A stretch of DNA of 19,995 bases from Longivirga sp036510975 (GCA_036510975.1 DATCCY010000129.1:1-19995), one strand, 5' to 3'. Counted from the stretch's first letter, positions 1-6,875 are shown. Notes: a model not told the origin generated them from the sequence alone. Program-made: numbers and translations.

Positions 1-168
1 TTGCGCGGCCACCGACTTGTTGTCCGCCCCCTCCGCGCACGCCAGCACGATCCGCGACCGCAACGCGAGGGACTGCGCCGACTTCGCCCGCCGGGCCCAG
101 CGCTGCAGCTGCTCGCGCTCCTCGTCTGCCAGCTCGAGCACTGTCTTCGGTCGTCCCGTACGCGCCAT
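1..168 (-). CDS. IS630-family transposase, N-terminal fragment
   Basis: The reverse strand gives 56 residues beginning MARTGRPKTVLELADEERE and continuing through RWARRAKSAQSLALRSRIVL to ACAEGADNKSVAAQ, open at the window edge. This matches the N-terminal helix-turn-helix region of IS630-type transposases, in which a basic RPK segment is followed by an EERE..L..W.RR..SAQ.LALR.RIVL.CA.G pattern that recognises the element ends. The catalytic DDE domain lies beyond the window. The start is the ATG at 168-166, the only start that keeps the conserved beginning of the family. No clear Shine-Dalgarno is seen. The gene is incomplete because of the window, so nothing can be said about whether the element is active. 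Confidence 0.8.
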   Translation of the reverse strand, partial: MARTGRPKTVLELADEEREQLQRWARRAKSAQSLALRSRIVLACAEGADNKSVAAQ

Positions 169-216
169 ACCCACAGTCTACGACTTATACCGCGCATTTC
201 TGGCGCACGACACTAG
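1..216 (-). mobile_element. 5' end of an IS630-type insertion sequence (cut by window edge)
   Basis: The window opens inside an insertion sequence whose transposase reads leftward. The boundary is placed at about 213-216: the stop codon of the neighbouring gene (213-215) contains a TA, and IS630-family elements insert at and duplicate TA. The 45 bases between this point and the transposase start would be the terminal region with the inverted repeat. The other end is outside the window, so the inverted repeat cannot be confirmed and the boundary is an inference. Confidence 0.55.
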
Positions 217-407
217 TTGACGATGAGGGCGATCGTCAGGGCTGCGCCGGCGGCCAGGATCACGACGACCACAGCGGGAACCAGCGATCGACGCCATCCC
301 CGGCGGTAATAGTGCGACAGCCCGCCTGCCGCACGAATGGCCTGGCCGTTCGGGTCATGGTCGGAGAACTGGCTCACAAGGTCACCGTAGTTCCGTGACC
401 GCGTCAT
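213..407 (-). CDS. Small single-pass membrane protein, unknown function
   Basis: A 64-residue protein with a polar N-terminal half (MTRSRNYGDLVSQFSDHD, then a Gly/Arg-rich stretch ending YYRRGWRR) and one C-terminal hydrophobic segment of about 23 residues (roughly 41-63, SLVPAVVVVILAAG...). The arginines just before the hydrophobic segment suggest an N-in orientation, with essentially no domain beyond the membrane. It follows the 445-861 gene by 37 bases on the same strand and may be co-transcribed with it. I do not recognise the family. The stop codon TAG falls exactly at the inferred edge of the insertion sequence, so the natural C-terminus may have been cut off and the stop partly supplied by the inserted DNA. 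Confidence 0.5.
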   Translation of the reverse strand: MTRSRNYGDLVSQFSDHDPNGQAIRAAGGLSHYYRRGWRRSLVPAVVVVILAAGAALTIALIVN

Positions 408-444
408 GCCGTGAGCGTGCGCCGCGCAGGGTGCACGCGATGTG

Positions 445-861
445 TCAGTGATCGTTCATGATGCGGCAGTCCGGGAGGTCAACCGATGATGGCTCCCGCT
501 GGGCGGTCCCGCCGGGAGCAACCATGGTGATGACCGGTCCTGTGGCGGGCTGCCCGACCCCTGCGGGTGACGTGATGGTGCACGTGAGCCCGAACGAGGT
601 GCCGGTTCCCATGGAGACCGTGTAGCCGCTTCCGGTGGCGTGGACGCTTGCGACAGGGCCGTGGACGACGAGGATCTTGCCGCCGTAGTCGGAGAAGAAG
701 TGATCGTCCTGCATCGCCTGGGCTGCGTCACCCGCCGAGACGTCGACGAAGGAGAGACTCTCGAGGGCGCGCTGTCGCCCGAGCGACCACGACGCTGCGG
801 CGGCTACGGCGACGCAGCCGAGGCCGATCGCCAGTACCACCCACCACCTGCCACGTGTCAT
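445..861 (-). CDS. Membrane-anchored protein with a tRNA_anti-like OB-fold domain
   Basis: A 138-residue protein. Residues about 6-25 form a hydrophobic N-terminal segment (signal anchor; the GLGC within it does not fit a good lipobox). The rest would lie outside the membrane. Residues about 55-135 follow the layout of the tRNA_anti-like OB-fold family (PF12869): a Y.GKILVVHGPVASV strand, a glycine-rich turn, a strand ending in CTI, a GPVITMVA strand, and a closing VDLPDCRI. The two cysteines in these positions could form a disulfide. The function of this family is not established; the resemblance is from pattern, not a search. It starts at ATG 861-859 with no Shine-Dalgarno, but a TAACTT hexamer sits six bases upstream, suggesting a leaderless message. 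It probably heads a two-gene unit with 213-407. Confidence 0.6.
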   Translation of the reverse strand: MTRGRWWVVLAIGLGCVAVAAAASWSLGRQRALESLSFVDVSAGDAAQAMQDDHFFSDYGGKILVVHGPVASVHATGSGYTVSMGTGTSFGLTCTITSPAGVGQPATGPVITMVAPGGTAQREPSSVDLPDCRIMNDH

Positions 862-867
862 GGCAGG

Positions 868-873
868 AAGTTA
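868..873 (-). promoter_or_regulatory. Possible -10 element for a leaderless transcript
   Basis: On the reverse strand TAACTT fits the TANNNT -10 consensus of actinobacterial primary sigma factors. Exactly six bases separate it from the ATG at 861, so transcription could begin at the A of the start codon. The -35 region (CTGGCT at 17-bp spacing) is weak. No Shine-Dalgarno is present, which agrees with a leaderless mRNA. Confidence 0.35.
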
Positions 874-1005
874 CGCCCGATTCTTCGCGCAGCCAGGCTG
901 CTCCCTGAGAATCGAGCCGAATGCCGTCAGCGTTCGCCGCTGAGGGTCCAGAGGATGTGCGGCGAGTATCTGTTGCAGGACGCCGCATCCGGCAACATAG
1001 ACGAC

Positions 1006-1764
1006 GTGTCGTTCGAGGTAAGTGCTGATGCATACGGTCGGTTCATGGGCCGGTTCTCCCGGCCGTTGGCCAAGCAGTTCGTCGACCTGGTCGGCGTCGA
1101 GCCTGGCCAGCGTGTTCTGGATGTCGGGTGCGGGTCCGGGGCCTTGACGGCGGCTCTCGTGAGCCGGGTCGGTGTCGACCGGGTATCCGCCGTCGACCCG
1201 TCCGAGTCGTTCGTCGAGGTGGTGCGAACCGCGTACCCGTCGATGGACGTTCAACGCTCGGGGGCGGAGTCCTTGCCATTTCCGGACAGGTCCTTCGATG
1301 CAGTTCTGGCGCAGCTGGTCGTTCACTTCATGACTGACCCGGTGACTGGAATCGCCGAGATGGCTCGCACGACCACGCCCGGCGGGGTCGTGGCAGCAAG
1401 CGTGTGGGACCACGCCGGGCACAAGGGCCCGCTCTCGGCGTTCTGGTCGGCGGCGCGCTCCCTAAACCCCTCCGCCCCCGACGAATCCGACCTTCCAGGA
1501 GTGGCCGAAGGCCACTTGGCGGAACTGTTCACGGCGGCTGGCCTCACCGACGTGGCCAGTTCGTCGTTGACAGTGACTCTCGAGCACTCCAGCTTCGAGG
1601 ACTGGTGGGATCCGTTCACCCTTGGAGTCGGACCTGCCGGTGCCTACGTCACAGGACTGGACGACGCCCGGCGTGACGCCTTGCGCGACCGGTGCCGACA
1701 GATCCTGCCTAACGCGCCGTTCCGTACCAATGCCACGGCTTGGACTGCGCTGGCTCACGTGTGA
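1006..1764 (+). CDS. Class I SAM-dependent methyltransferase (methyltransferase type 11-like)
   Basis: A 252-residue protein. It should transfer a methyl group from S-adenosylmethionine to a substrate that the sequence does not reveal. Motif I, the SAM-binding glycine loop, is LDVGCGSG at residues 38-45; an acidic residue ends strand 2 (SAVDPSE, D64); AESLPFPDRSFDAVLAQLVV at about 88-106 is the usual motif region of the Methyltransf_11 group. The C-terminal third (AGLTDV, then FEDWWDPFTLGVGPAGAYV) is typical of a sub-family that starts SFEVSADAYGRFMGRFSRPLA, which is why GTG 1006 was chosen. An in-frame ATG at 955 is possible, and the frame is open back to 640, but that portion is antisense to the preceding gene. 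No strong ribosome-binding site is visible. It is divergent from 445-861 and convergent with 1888-2184. Confidence 0.8.
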   Translation: MSFEVSADAYGRFMGRFSRPLAKQFVDLVGVEPGQRVLDVGCGSGALTAALVSRVGVDRVSAVDPSESFVEVVRTAYPSMDVQRSGAESLPFPDRSFDAVLAQLVVHFMTDPVTGIAEMARTTTPGGVVAASVWDHAGHKGPLSAFWSAARSLNPSAPDESDLPGVAEGHLAELFTAAGLTDVASSSLTVTLEHSSFEDWWDPFTLGVGPAGAYVTGLDDARRDALRDRCRQILPNAPFRTNATAWTALAHV

Positions 1765-1840
1765 CCCATGCGGCTCACTCCGAGCGGCCCGGCTCCAGTT
1801 CGAACGACCGCAAGTGAAGTGCCACTCGGCCTCGGTCCAT

Positions 1841-1866
1841 CGTGTCGCCGACGAGAGTCGGACACG
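1841..1866. terminator. Hairpin between convergent genes
   Basis: CGTGTC-gc-CGAC, loop GAGA, GTCG-GACACG: ten pairs with a two-base bulge and a GNRA tetraloop. It lies between the convergent stops at 1764 and 1890 and could end transcripts from either side. No U-tract follows, as is common in actinobacteria. Confidence 0.45.
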
Positions 1867-1887
1867 CGGTACACCGTGGGGTCGAGC

Positions 1888-2184
1888 CTAGAAGTCGTCG
1901 GTCCGAGCAACATCGAGGTTGCGGAACCTGGGCGCGCCCTTGGTCAGTGCTTCGAGACGCGCCGCGAACTCCGCCGTTCGAGGGTCGTTGGAGTTCGCCA
2001 TGGCGTCCTCGTAAGAGGGGAACTCGACGACCTGGAGATATGTACCGGCGTGGTCGCGGTCGGCGCAGAGTGTGGCTCGGGTGGCAGTTCGCCAGTCAGC
2101 CGAGTCCGCTTCCCAAGCTTGGACTTCTGCGGTGAAAGCGTCGATGTTGTCGGTCTCGAACTCGATGATCTGGATGAAGCGCAT
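1888..2184 (-). CDS. ABM-like dimeric alpha/beta-barrel protein
   Basis: A 98-residue protein beginning MRFIQIIEFETDNIDAF and containing CADRDHAGTYLQVVEFPSYE. The order of a strand, a helix, a strand of the GTYLQVVEFPSYEDA type, a helix, and a final strand (RFRNLDVAR) fits the ferredoxin-like dimeric alpha/beta barrel shared by antibiotic-biosynthesis monooxygenases, heme-degrading IsdG proteins and many stress proteins. No cofactor-binding residue decides between these, so a specific reaction cannot be assigned. The start is the ATG at 2184, with a strong GGAGG Shine-Dalgarno seven bases upstream; the frame stays open to 2316, but this extension reads like non-coding sequence. A weak DtxR/IdeR-type iron-box match lies 55 bases upstream. 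Confidence 0.7.
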   Translation of the reverse strand: MRFIQIIEFETDNIDAFTAEVQAWEADSADWRTATRATLCADRDHAGTYLQVVEFPSYEDAMANSNDPRTAEFAARLEALTKGAPRFRNLDVARTDDF

Positions 2185-2238
2185 GACTACCTCCGCGGGT
2201 GAGCCGAGCGGAACCGGTGGGTAACGTCGGCACCGGGT

Positions 2239-2257
2239 CCTAGTAAGGCTCACCTCA
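2239..2257. promoter_or_regulatory. Possible iron-box-like operator upstream of the ABM-like gene
   Basis: CCTAGTAAGGCTCACCTCA matches 12 of 19 positions of the DtxR/IdeR consensus TTAGGTTAGGCTAACCTAA, with the central GT.AGGCT.ACCT core kept. It is 55 bases upstream of the ABM-like start, a plausible promoter position. Twelve of nineteen is at the weak end for functional sites, so this is a candidate only. Confidence 0.25.
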
Positions 2258-2927
2258 CCCCCAGCACCATCCTCTGTCAATGCCCCTGCGATGGATCCGC
2301 TTGGGATGGAGTGCACGCGAAGTGCCTGCCTCGCCCGCGCCCTGATCCAACCGAGCCGAGCGAACCGTCAAGCTCGTGTCGAAACGGGCTGCCGCCGTTC
2401 GTGTAGAAGGTGAAGGGTGGCTGCAGCGGCCGCTGCCAGTCATTGAAAGCAATGACGTATGTCCAGGGCCGCTTCGACGACCACGTCTGCCAGGGGGCAG
2501 GGACGGGCGCATGCGGCGGCATGAGATGGGTCGGGCTGTTCAAGACCACTCCTCGGGCTGGGCGACGGATCGTCGCGGGAGTACCAGTTGTAGCCGGAGG
2601 GCACCGACAGCTTGGACGTCCGGGACTCCACTGCGGTCCGGCGGTTTGAGCGTCAGTCCATGGGGCCAGAGCTGCCGCTGATCAGCTGCCTCGCATGCGG
2701 CACATGGCGCGCGCGGACCCGGAGCCGCGGACTGATGAGGGCGCCGATACAAGGCCCGTGAACCGACACGTCCCGGCGAGCCAGTCGCGGGACACCCCGC
2801 ATTACGAGCCGGCCTGCCCGTTTGGCGGGTTGAAGGAATCGCCTTCTCGGGTTCCCGTCCCGGATTCTAGGGAGGGCGTTTCACGCACGAATCGGCGGTT
2901 CTACATAGCCCCCACTCACCCCAGTTC

Positions 2928-2967
2928 ACGCGAGGAGCCCCGGCCTTCTGGCCGGGCCTCCTCGCGT
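2928..2967. terminator. Strong terminator-like hairpin, related to the one at 8841-8881
   Basis: ACGCGAGGAG-C-CCCGGCC, loop TTCT, GGCCGGG-C-CTCCTCGCGT: seventeen pairs interrupted by a single C.C mismatch. The preceding 18 bases and the hairpin layout recur at 8826-8881 with paired base changes that keep the stem. No gene ends directly beside it on the + strand; the leftward gene ending at 3182 is about 215 bases away. Confidence 0.6.
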
Positions 2968-3109
2968 TCCGCGGGGTCGTGCGAGGTGGTGGGAGTCGGG
3001 AGGAGCGCTCACGACGCCGGGACCTCCCCGGTGCGGAGCGCCGACGCCTCGGGGTGCCGTCCGACTGCGACGGATCCCGCCACCACCACTCAACTCACCC
3101 TGGGCTGGG

Positions 3110-3127
3110 TCCCGCGAGGCAGCGGGA
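3110..3127 (-). terminator. Short hairpin after the cyclase/ATPase gene
   Basis: TCCCGC, loop GAGGCA, GCGGGA: a perfect six-pair stem about 55 bases beyond the leftward stop codon at 3182. It could help terminate that gene, but the stem is short and no U-tract is seen. Confidence 0.3.
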
Positions 3128-3181
3128 ATCGGGAGGAGTCCTCACGGCACAGCCACCGACCGGCGCGAACAGGATCGGGCC

Positions 3182-5755
3182 TCACGCGGGGCGACGCCGT
3201 GCGTCCGTGGCTGGCGCCAGGAGGGCGGCGACCAGTTCGGCTGCGGCGGCGAGCGAGCTCTGTCGCCCTCGTTGGATGGCGTCGCGGACCGCCCCGTCCT
3301 CGCCCAGCACGTCGGCGTCGAAGCTGCCGCCATGGCGGGCGCGCACCTCCCATGGCTTGTGACCCGCCCCGCTCGCGCTGCGCAGCGACTCCGCGGCTCC
3401 GACGAGCTCTCCCGCGGAGCTGGGGTCGCCGCGCTCCGCGGCCCACACCGCAACCGCCTCGAGCGCGTGAGCTGTGCAGCCGGCATTGCCGGTTGCGGCC
3501 AGGACCTCGGTGGCCTCGTGCAAGAAGGGCGCCGCCGAATCCAGGTCACCGGCTTCGATCTCGACGAGTCCCCGTGCCTCGAGCGCGTGCGCGCGCATGA
3601 TCGGCGCTCCGAGCTCGCGATAGCGCCGTTCCGCCTCGGCCGCCATTGCCCTGGCGGCCCCTGGGTCCGGTTCTCGCAACGAGGAGCGCCACAACGTATG
3701 CGCTATTCCGAATTGATTATCGAGGGCCTGGAACTCCTCCCTGCACTCCACCAGGAGGCGGTCGAGGGTGGACAGATCCCCGGCTCCCCAGGCCCCCGCG
3801 CTGTACACGTGAGCAGCCCAGGCGGCGTGGTGGCGGTCCCCGAGTCGCGTGAAGGCGATCCGTGCTTCGGCACCGGCCGAGGCCGCAGCCGCCCAGTCGC
3901 CCTGCTCGAATGCGAGGTCGCCCAGCGTCAGTTGTGCGCGCGCCACCACGTCGGCGGCGAGGCTCTCCCCGCCTCGGTCGAGGAGGTCGGAAATCATGGC
4001 GCGTCGCTCGGTGGTGAGACCCAGAGGGATAGTGGTCACCAGCCGCAGCGCTGCCGACAGGTCGTTACGTTCGATCGCCCACCCCATCGCAGCACGCATG
4101 CTGACCCTCTCCGGCATCACGTCGGCCAGCGCGGCGTCCATCCGCGGGGTGCGCAGGTCGTTCTCGAGGCGCTCGACGTAGGTCATCGCCCACCCCAGCA
4201 ACCCGTCGCGGCGCTCCTCTTCCTCGTCGCGCTCGCGCAGACGGTCGCGACCGTACTGCCGCAATGTCTCCAACAGCTGGTAGCGGGCGACGCCGGCCCG
4301 TGCCTCGGCCGGGACGACGAGTGACTTCTCCACGAGTCGGCCGAGACCATCGATGACGTCGACCGTGTCGTCGCCCGTCACCCCGGCCGCCGCTTGTAGC
4401 GTGAAGCTGTCCGGGAACACGCTGACCGCTCGGAACAGACGTCCCTCAGGCTGAGACAGCAGGTCGTAGCTCCAGTCGACGACCGCGCCGAGCGTGCGCT
4501 GCCGGGAGGGCGAGGTCCGGTTGCCCCCGGTCAGCAGCCGGAACCTGTCGTCGAGCCGTGCGGCCAGCTCGACCATCGACAACGATCGAAGGCGCGCGGC
4601 TGCCAGTTCGAGGGCGAGTGGCAATCCGTCCAAGCGTCGGCAGACCTGGTCCACCAGCCGTCGGTCGACGGCGTCACGGTCGAAGCCCGGCACCATGGTC
4701 TGTGCTCGGGTCAAGAACAGCGTCGCGGCCTCGCCGTCGAGGGCGAGCGGAGGCACGCGTAACGTCCGCTCGCCGCGTATGCCCAGCGGCTCTCTGCTCG
4801 TTGTCAGAATCAGGACATCCGGGCACGACCGAAGCACGTCGTCGACGAACTCGGCCACACCGTCGACGAGGTGTTCGCAGTTGTCCAGGACCAGGAGTGA
4901 GTCGTTGGCTCGCAGCCAGTCGACCAGCGTCATCCGCAGCGGTTTCGTCGCGCTCTCGCCGAGACCCAGGGCGCCGGCGACCTGAGCGGTGATCAGCGCC
5001 GGGTCGGTCAGCGGGGCAAGCTCGACGAACCAGACATCGCGGGTTGATCCCAGGCCGTGGGCGGCCGCCCTCAGCGACAGCCTCGTCTTCCCGCTCCCTC
5101 CAGCGCCTGTCAGGGTCACCAGTCGATGCGAGGAGAACTCGGCGATCAACGACGCCAGCTCGACCGTCCGACCGACGAATGCGTCAGTGTCTGCCGGCAG
5201 GTTGTTCCGGGTCCCGGACAGCGTTCGCAGCTCCGGGAAGGACTCGGCCAGTCCGACTCCGACCAGCTGCGAGATCGGGACCGGTTCGCTCAGGTCCTTG
5301 AGCCGGCGCTCGCCAAGGTCCCGCACGTCGAAACCTTTCGCAGCTGACCGCGTCGCACCGGTGAGCAGAACCTGCCCACCGTGCCCGGCCGAGCACACCC
5401 GTGCGGCCACGTGCAGGGCCATGCCGTAGTACGAATCCCCGACCAGCCGTACTTCGCCGGTATGGACAGCCATTCGGACGCGTACGGCTGCCCCCTCGGG
5501 CCACAGATGTTCGGTGAGGCGTCGCTGCGCATCCCGTGCGGCCGCGACGGCGTCGCCAGCGGTCAGGAACACCGCGAACAGGGCGTCGCCCTCAGTTCCG
5601 AACACGACGCCCCGGTGCTCGTCGATCGCCGAACGCAGGATTCGCTGCTCTGCCTCCATGACGTCGTCATAGCCCGCGCCAAGAGCGTCGAGCAGCCTGG
5701 TGGACCCCTCCACATCGGTGAAGAGCAGCGACACTGCCCCCGTCGGGAGTTCCAT
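3182..5755 (-). CDS. Cyclase-domain / NB-ARC-like ATPase signalling protein
   Basis: An 857-residue protein. Residues about 6-165 are a class III adenylate/guanylate cyclase-like domain (LLFTDVEGSTRLLD, TEGDALFAVF, VAARVCSAGHGGQVL). Residues about 190-470 are a STAND/AfsR-type ATPase with P-loop GAGGSGKT (217-224), Walker B LLVLDN (287-292) and TTSREPL. The rest is helical and TPR-like. Such actinobacterial proteins are cytoplasmic switches; no DNA-binding domain is present here. Both metal aspartates (D14, D57) and the transition-state arginine (R119) remain, but the usual substrate-selecting Lys and Asp are G53 and M112, and the transition-state Asn is H115, so cAMP synthesis is doubtful. 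The ATG at 5755 was chosen because it gives the family N-terminus; the frame is open to 5989, but that part is low-complexity. No clear Shine-Dalgarno. Confidence 0.85.
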   Translation of the reverse strand: MELPTGAVSLLFTDVEGSTRLLDALGAGYDDVMEAEQRILRSAIDEHRGVVFGTEGDALFAVFLTAGDAVAAARDAQRRLTEHLWPEGAAVRVRMAVHTGEVRLVGDSYYGMALHVAARVCSAGHGGQVLLTGATRSAAKGFDVRDLGERRLKDLSEPVPISQLVGVGLAESFPELRTLSGTRNNLPADTDAFVGRTVELASLIAEFSSHRLVTLTGAGGSGKTRLSLRAAAHGLGSTRDVWFVELAPLTDPALITAQVAGALGLGESATKPLRMTLVDWLRANDSLLVLDNCEHLVDGVAEFVDDVLRSCPDVLILTTSREPLGIRGERTLRVPPLALDGEAATLFLTRAQTMVPGFDRDAVDRRLVDQVCRRLDGLPLALELAAARLRSLSMVELAARLDDRFRLLTGGNRTSPSRQRTLGAVVDWSYDLLSQPEGRLFRAVSVFPDSFTLQAAAGVTGDDTVDVIDGLGRLVEKSLVVPAEARAGVARYQLLETLRQYGRDRLRERDEEEERRDGLLGWAMTYVERLENDLRTPRMDAALADVMPERVSMRAAMGWAIERNDLSAALRLVTTIPLGLTTERRAMISDLLDRGGESLAADVVARAQLTLGDLAFEQGDWAAAASAGAEARIAFTRLGDRHHAAWAAHVYSAGAWGAGDLSTLDRLLVECREEFQALDNQFGIAHTLWRSSLREPDPGAARAMAAEAERRYRELGAPIMRAHALEARGLVEIEAGDLDSAAPFLHEATEVLAATGNAGCTAHALEAVAVWAAERGDPSSAGELVGAAESLRSASGAGHKPWEVRARHGGSFDADVLGEDGAVRDAIQRGRQSSLAAAAELVAALLAPATDARRRPA

Positions 5756-6019
5756 GTCAGCCCGGCGGAAACCAGAGTCTGGGCTGGACGCCGTCGGGAT
5801 CGTCGAGGTCGATGACCGACTCGATGCGCGAGTCCCCGAGGGGCGAGAACGACGCGGCCGCTCGATACGCATCGAATACGGCTGGCATGCGCTAGAACGT
5901 ACTCCGGCTGCGGCGCGGATGGCTCGGAATGGGGATCGGACGCTTGGCGGTGCCGCGGTATCCCCGCCCGTCCGCGCAGGGCACGACACCGAGAGCGGTC
6001 ACTGAACCGGCGGATCGCT

Positions 6020-6058
6020 CATGCGGTGGCACCGGGCCAGGCCGATGCCACCGCCATG
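6020..6058 (-). terminator. Hairpin downstream of the secreted-protein gene
   Basis: CATG-CGGTGGCA, a 13-base loop, TGCCACCG-c-CATG: twelve pairs with one bulged base, 25 bases beyond the stop codon at 6083. It would separate the secreted protein from the leftward cyclase gene. The rest of the 327-base gap 5756-6082 holds no gene that I can support. Confidence 0.5.
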
Positions 6059-6082
6059 AGCGCAACGAGCGAACCGTGTGGT

Positions 6083-6556
6083 TCAGTCGTCGTGGTGACC
6101 GGAGTCGAACGAGTAGGAACCGGTCCAGCTGAAGTACCGGTTGTCCAGGTTCGTCACCACGACCGAGGCGTGGAACCGCTTGAAGTCGCCGGTTCCGCCA
6201 TCGAGTGTGCACGCACCGTTGAACGTGTTCGGGTCGAGCGAACAGTTACCGAACACCTTGTCCCGATGGTGGCGCCCGGGCGTGACGATCACGATGTCAC
6301 TGCCCGCAGGGGTGGCCAGCGCGCTGGGCTGGACGTAGAGGATCGTCGAGCCGACCGGGAGCAGGCTCAGGGTCGAGCTGGTGATCTCGCAGGAGCTGTC
6401 GGGGTACGGCTGCCCTGTGAAGTTCTGGCAGTCCTTCACGATCGAGAACGTCCTTTGATGCGGGGTGGCACTCGCGGACGTTGATGCGGCCAGCGGCGCC
6501 ACCAGGACGGCGGCGGTGGCGGTGGCGGTGAGCAGGTGGCGCACGAAACGGTTCAC
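6083..6556 (-). CDS. Secreted protein, allene oxide cyclase/dirigent barrel-like
   Basis: A 157-residue protein with a Sec signal peptide: basic MNRFVRH, hydrophobic core to about residue 22, then ASTSASA-TP, with probable cleavage near residue 31. The mature part has four cysteines, at CQNF, SSCEI, GNCSL and GACTL, that could form two disulfides. Its C-terminal pattern, FNGACTLDGGTGDFKRF followed by an HASVVVTN strand and FSWTGSYSF, resembles the barrel-like secreted actinobacterial proteins related to allene oxide cyclase and dirigent folds; no enzymatic role is established for these, and my placement is by pattern only. The start is GTG 6556, eight bases after a GAGGAG Shine-Dalgarno. It is divergent from the Crp/Fnr gene, with inverted repeats between them. 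Confidence 0.7.
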   Translation of the reverse strand: MNRFVRHLLTATATAAVLVAPLAASTSASATPHQRTFSIVKDCQNFTGQPYPDSSCEITSSTLSLLPVGSTILYVQPSALATPAGSDIVIVTPGRHHRDKVFGNCSLDPNTFNGACTLDGGTGDFKRFHASVVVTNLDNRYFSWTGSYSFDSGHHDD

Positions 6557-6630
6557 GGCGTTCTCCTCGTCAGATCGCTCCCGCCCGATGCAGGAACATC
6601 ACGAGGTTCGGCCAGCAGGATGCGCCGCGC

Positions 6631-6699
6631 TGTCACTTGGGTGACACATCATGCTGGGCGGCACGAGAGCCGGGTCACACCCCCTGCCGTTCGGTGACC
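6631..6699. promoter_or_regulatory. Candidate Crp/Fnr operators in the divergent promoter region
   Basis: The 319-base gap between the secreted-protein gene and the Crp/Fnr gene holds TGTCACTTGGGTGACA at 6631-6646, a perfect 6+6 inverted repeat with a 4-bp spacer, and a second pair GGTCAC (6673-6678) / GTGACC (6694-6699). A third symmetric GCGGTCACCGC lies at 6760-6770. Crp-family regulators bind palindromes with GTGA/TCAC-type half sites, so these may be autoregulatory sites. The 16-bp site has a shorter spacer than the classic TGTGA-N6-TCACA. The rest of the gap shows nothing else clear. Confidence 0.4.
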
Positions 6700-6875
6700 G
6701 TTGCATCGCACCACTTGGTCCGGTGCCGCGGCGGATCGGCGGGGCGGGCACCGGAAGCTGCGGTCACCGCGAGGAGCCGACTCGTCGAGGTCCACCCTTG
6801 CGCGTCGCGCTGCACGGGCGGACAGTGGATCGCCTGGCTCCCAGTACGACCCACCAACGGCAGGAGGGCGAGAGC

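Larger units (their letters stand above)
2258..3181. other. Region without a convincing gene
   Basis: No reading frame on either strand has a recognisable family, a good start context and steady codon bias across this stretch. It holds a tryptophan-rich leftward frame fragment at about 2300-2640 (see findings), a strong hairpin at 2928-2967, a pair of 18-bp imperfect direct repeats (2996-3013 and 3129-3146, 16 of 18 identical) and a short hairpin at 3110-3127. The mixture suggests decayed genes and terminators downstream of the leftward regulator. Confidence 0.5.

Noticed and set aside
640..1005. Upstream extension of the methyltransferase frame
   Set aside because: It overlaps the OB-fold gene in antisense; the family N-terminus begins at GTG 1006.
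2895..2922. Possible second tRNA-like 3' end before the 2928 hairpin
   Set aside because: GGCGGTTCTACATAGCCCCCA only loosely resembles a T-arm and acceptor, and its loop lacks the conserved TTCGA, so I do not call it.
2695..3600. Rightward 301-codon open frame
   Set aside because: It crosses hairpins and is antisense to the cyclase gene; Arg/Pro-rich shadow frame without motifs.
5756..5989. Upstream extension of the cyclase/ATPase frame
   Set aside because: Arg/Ser-rich low complexity with no domain; the usual N-terminus of such proteins begins at ATG 5755.
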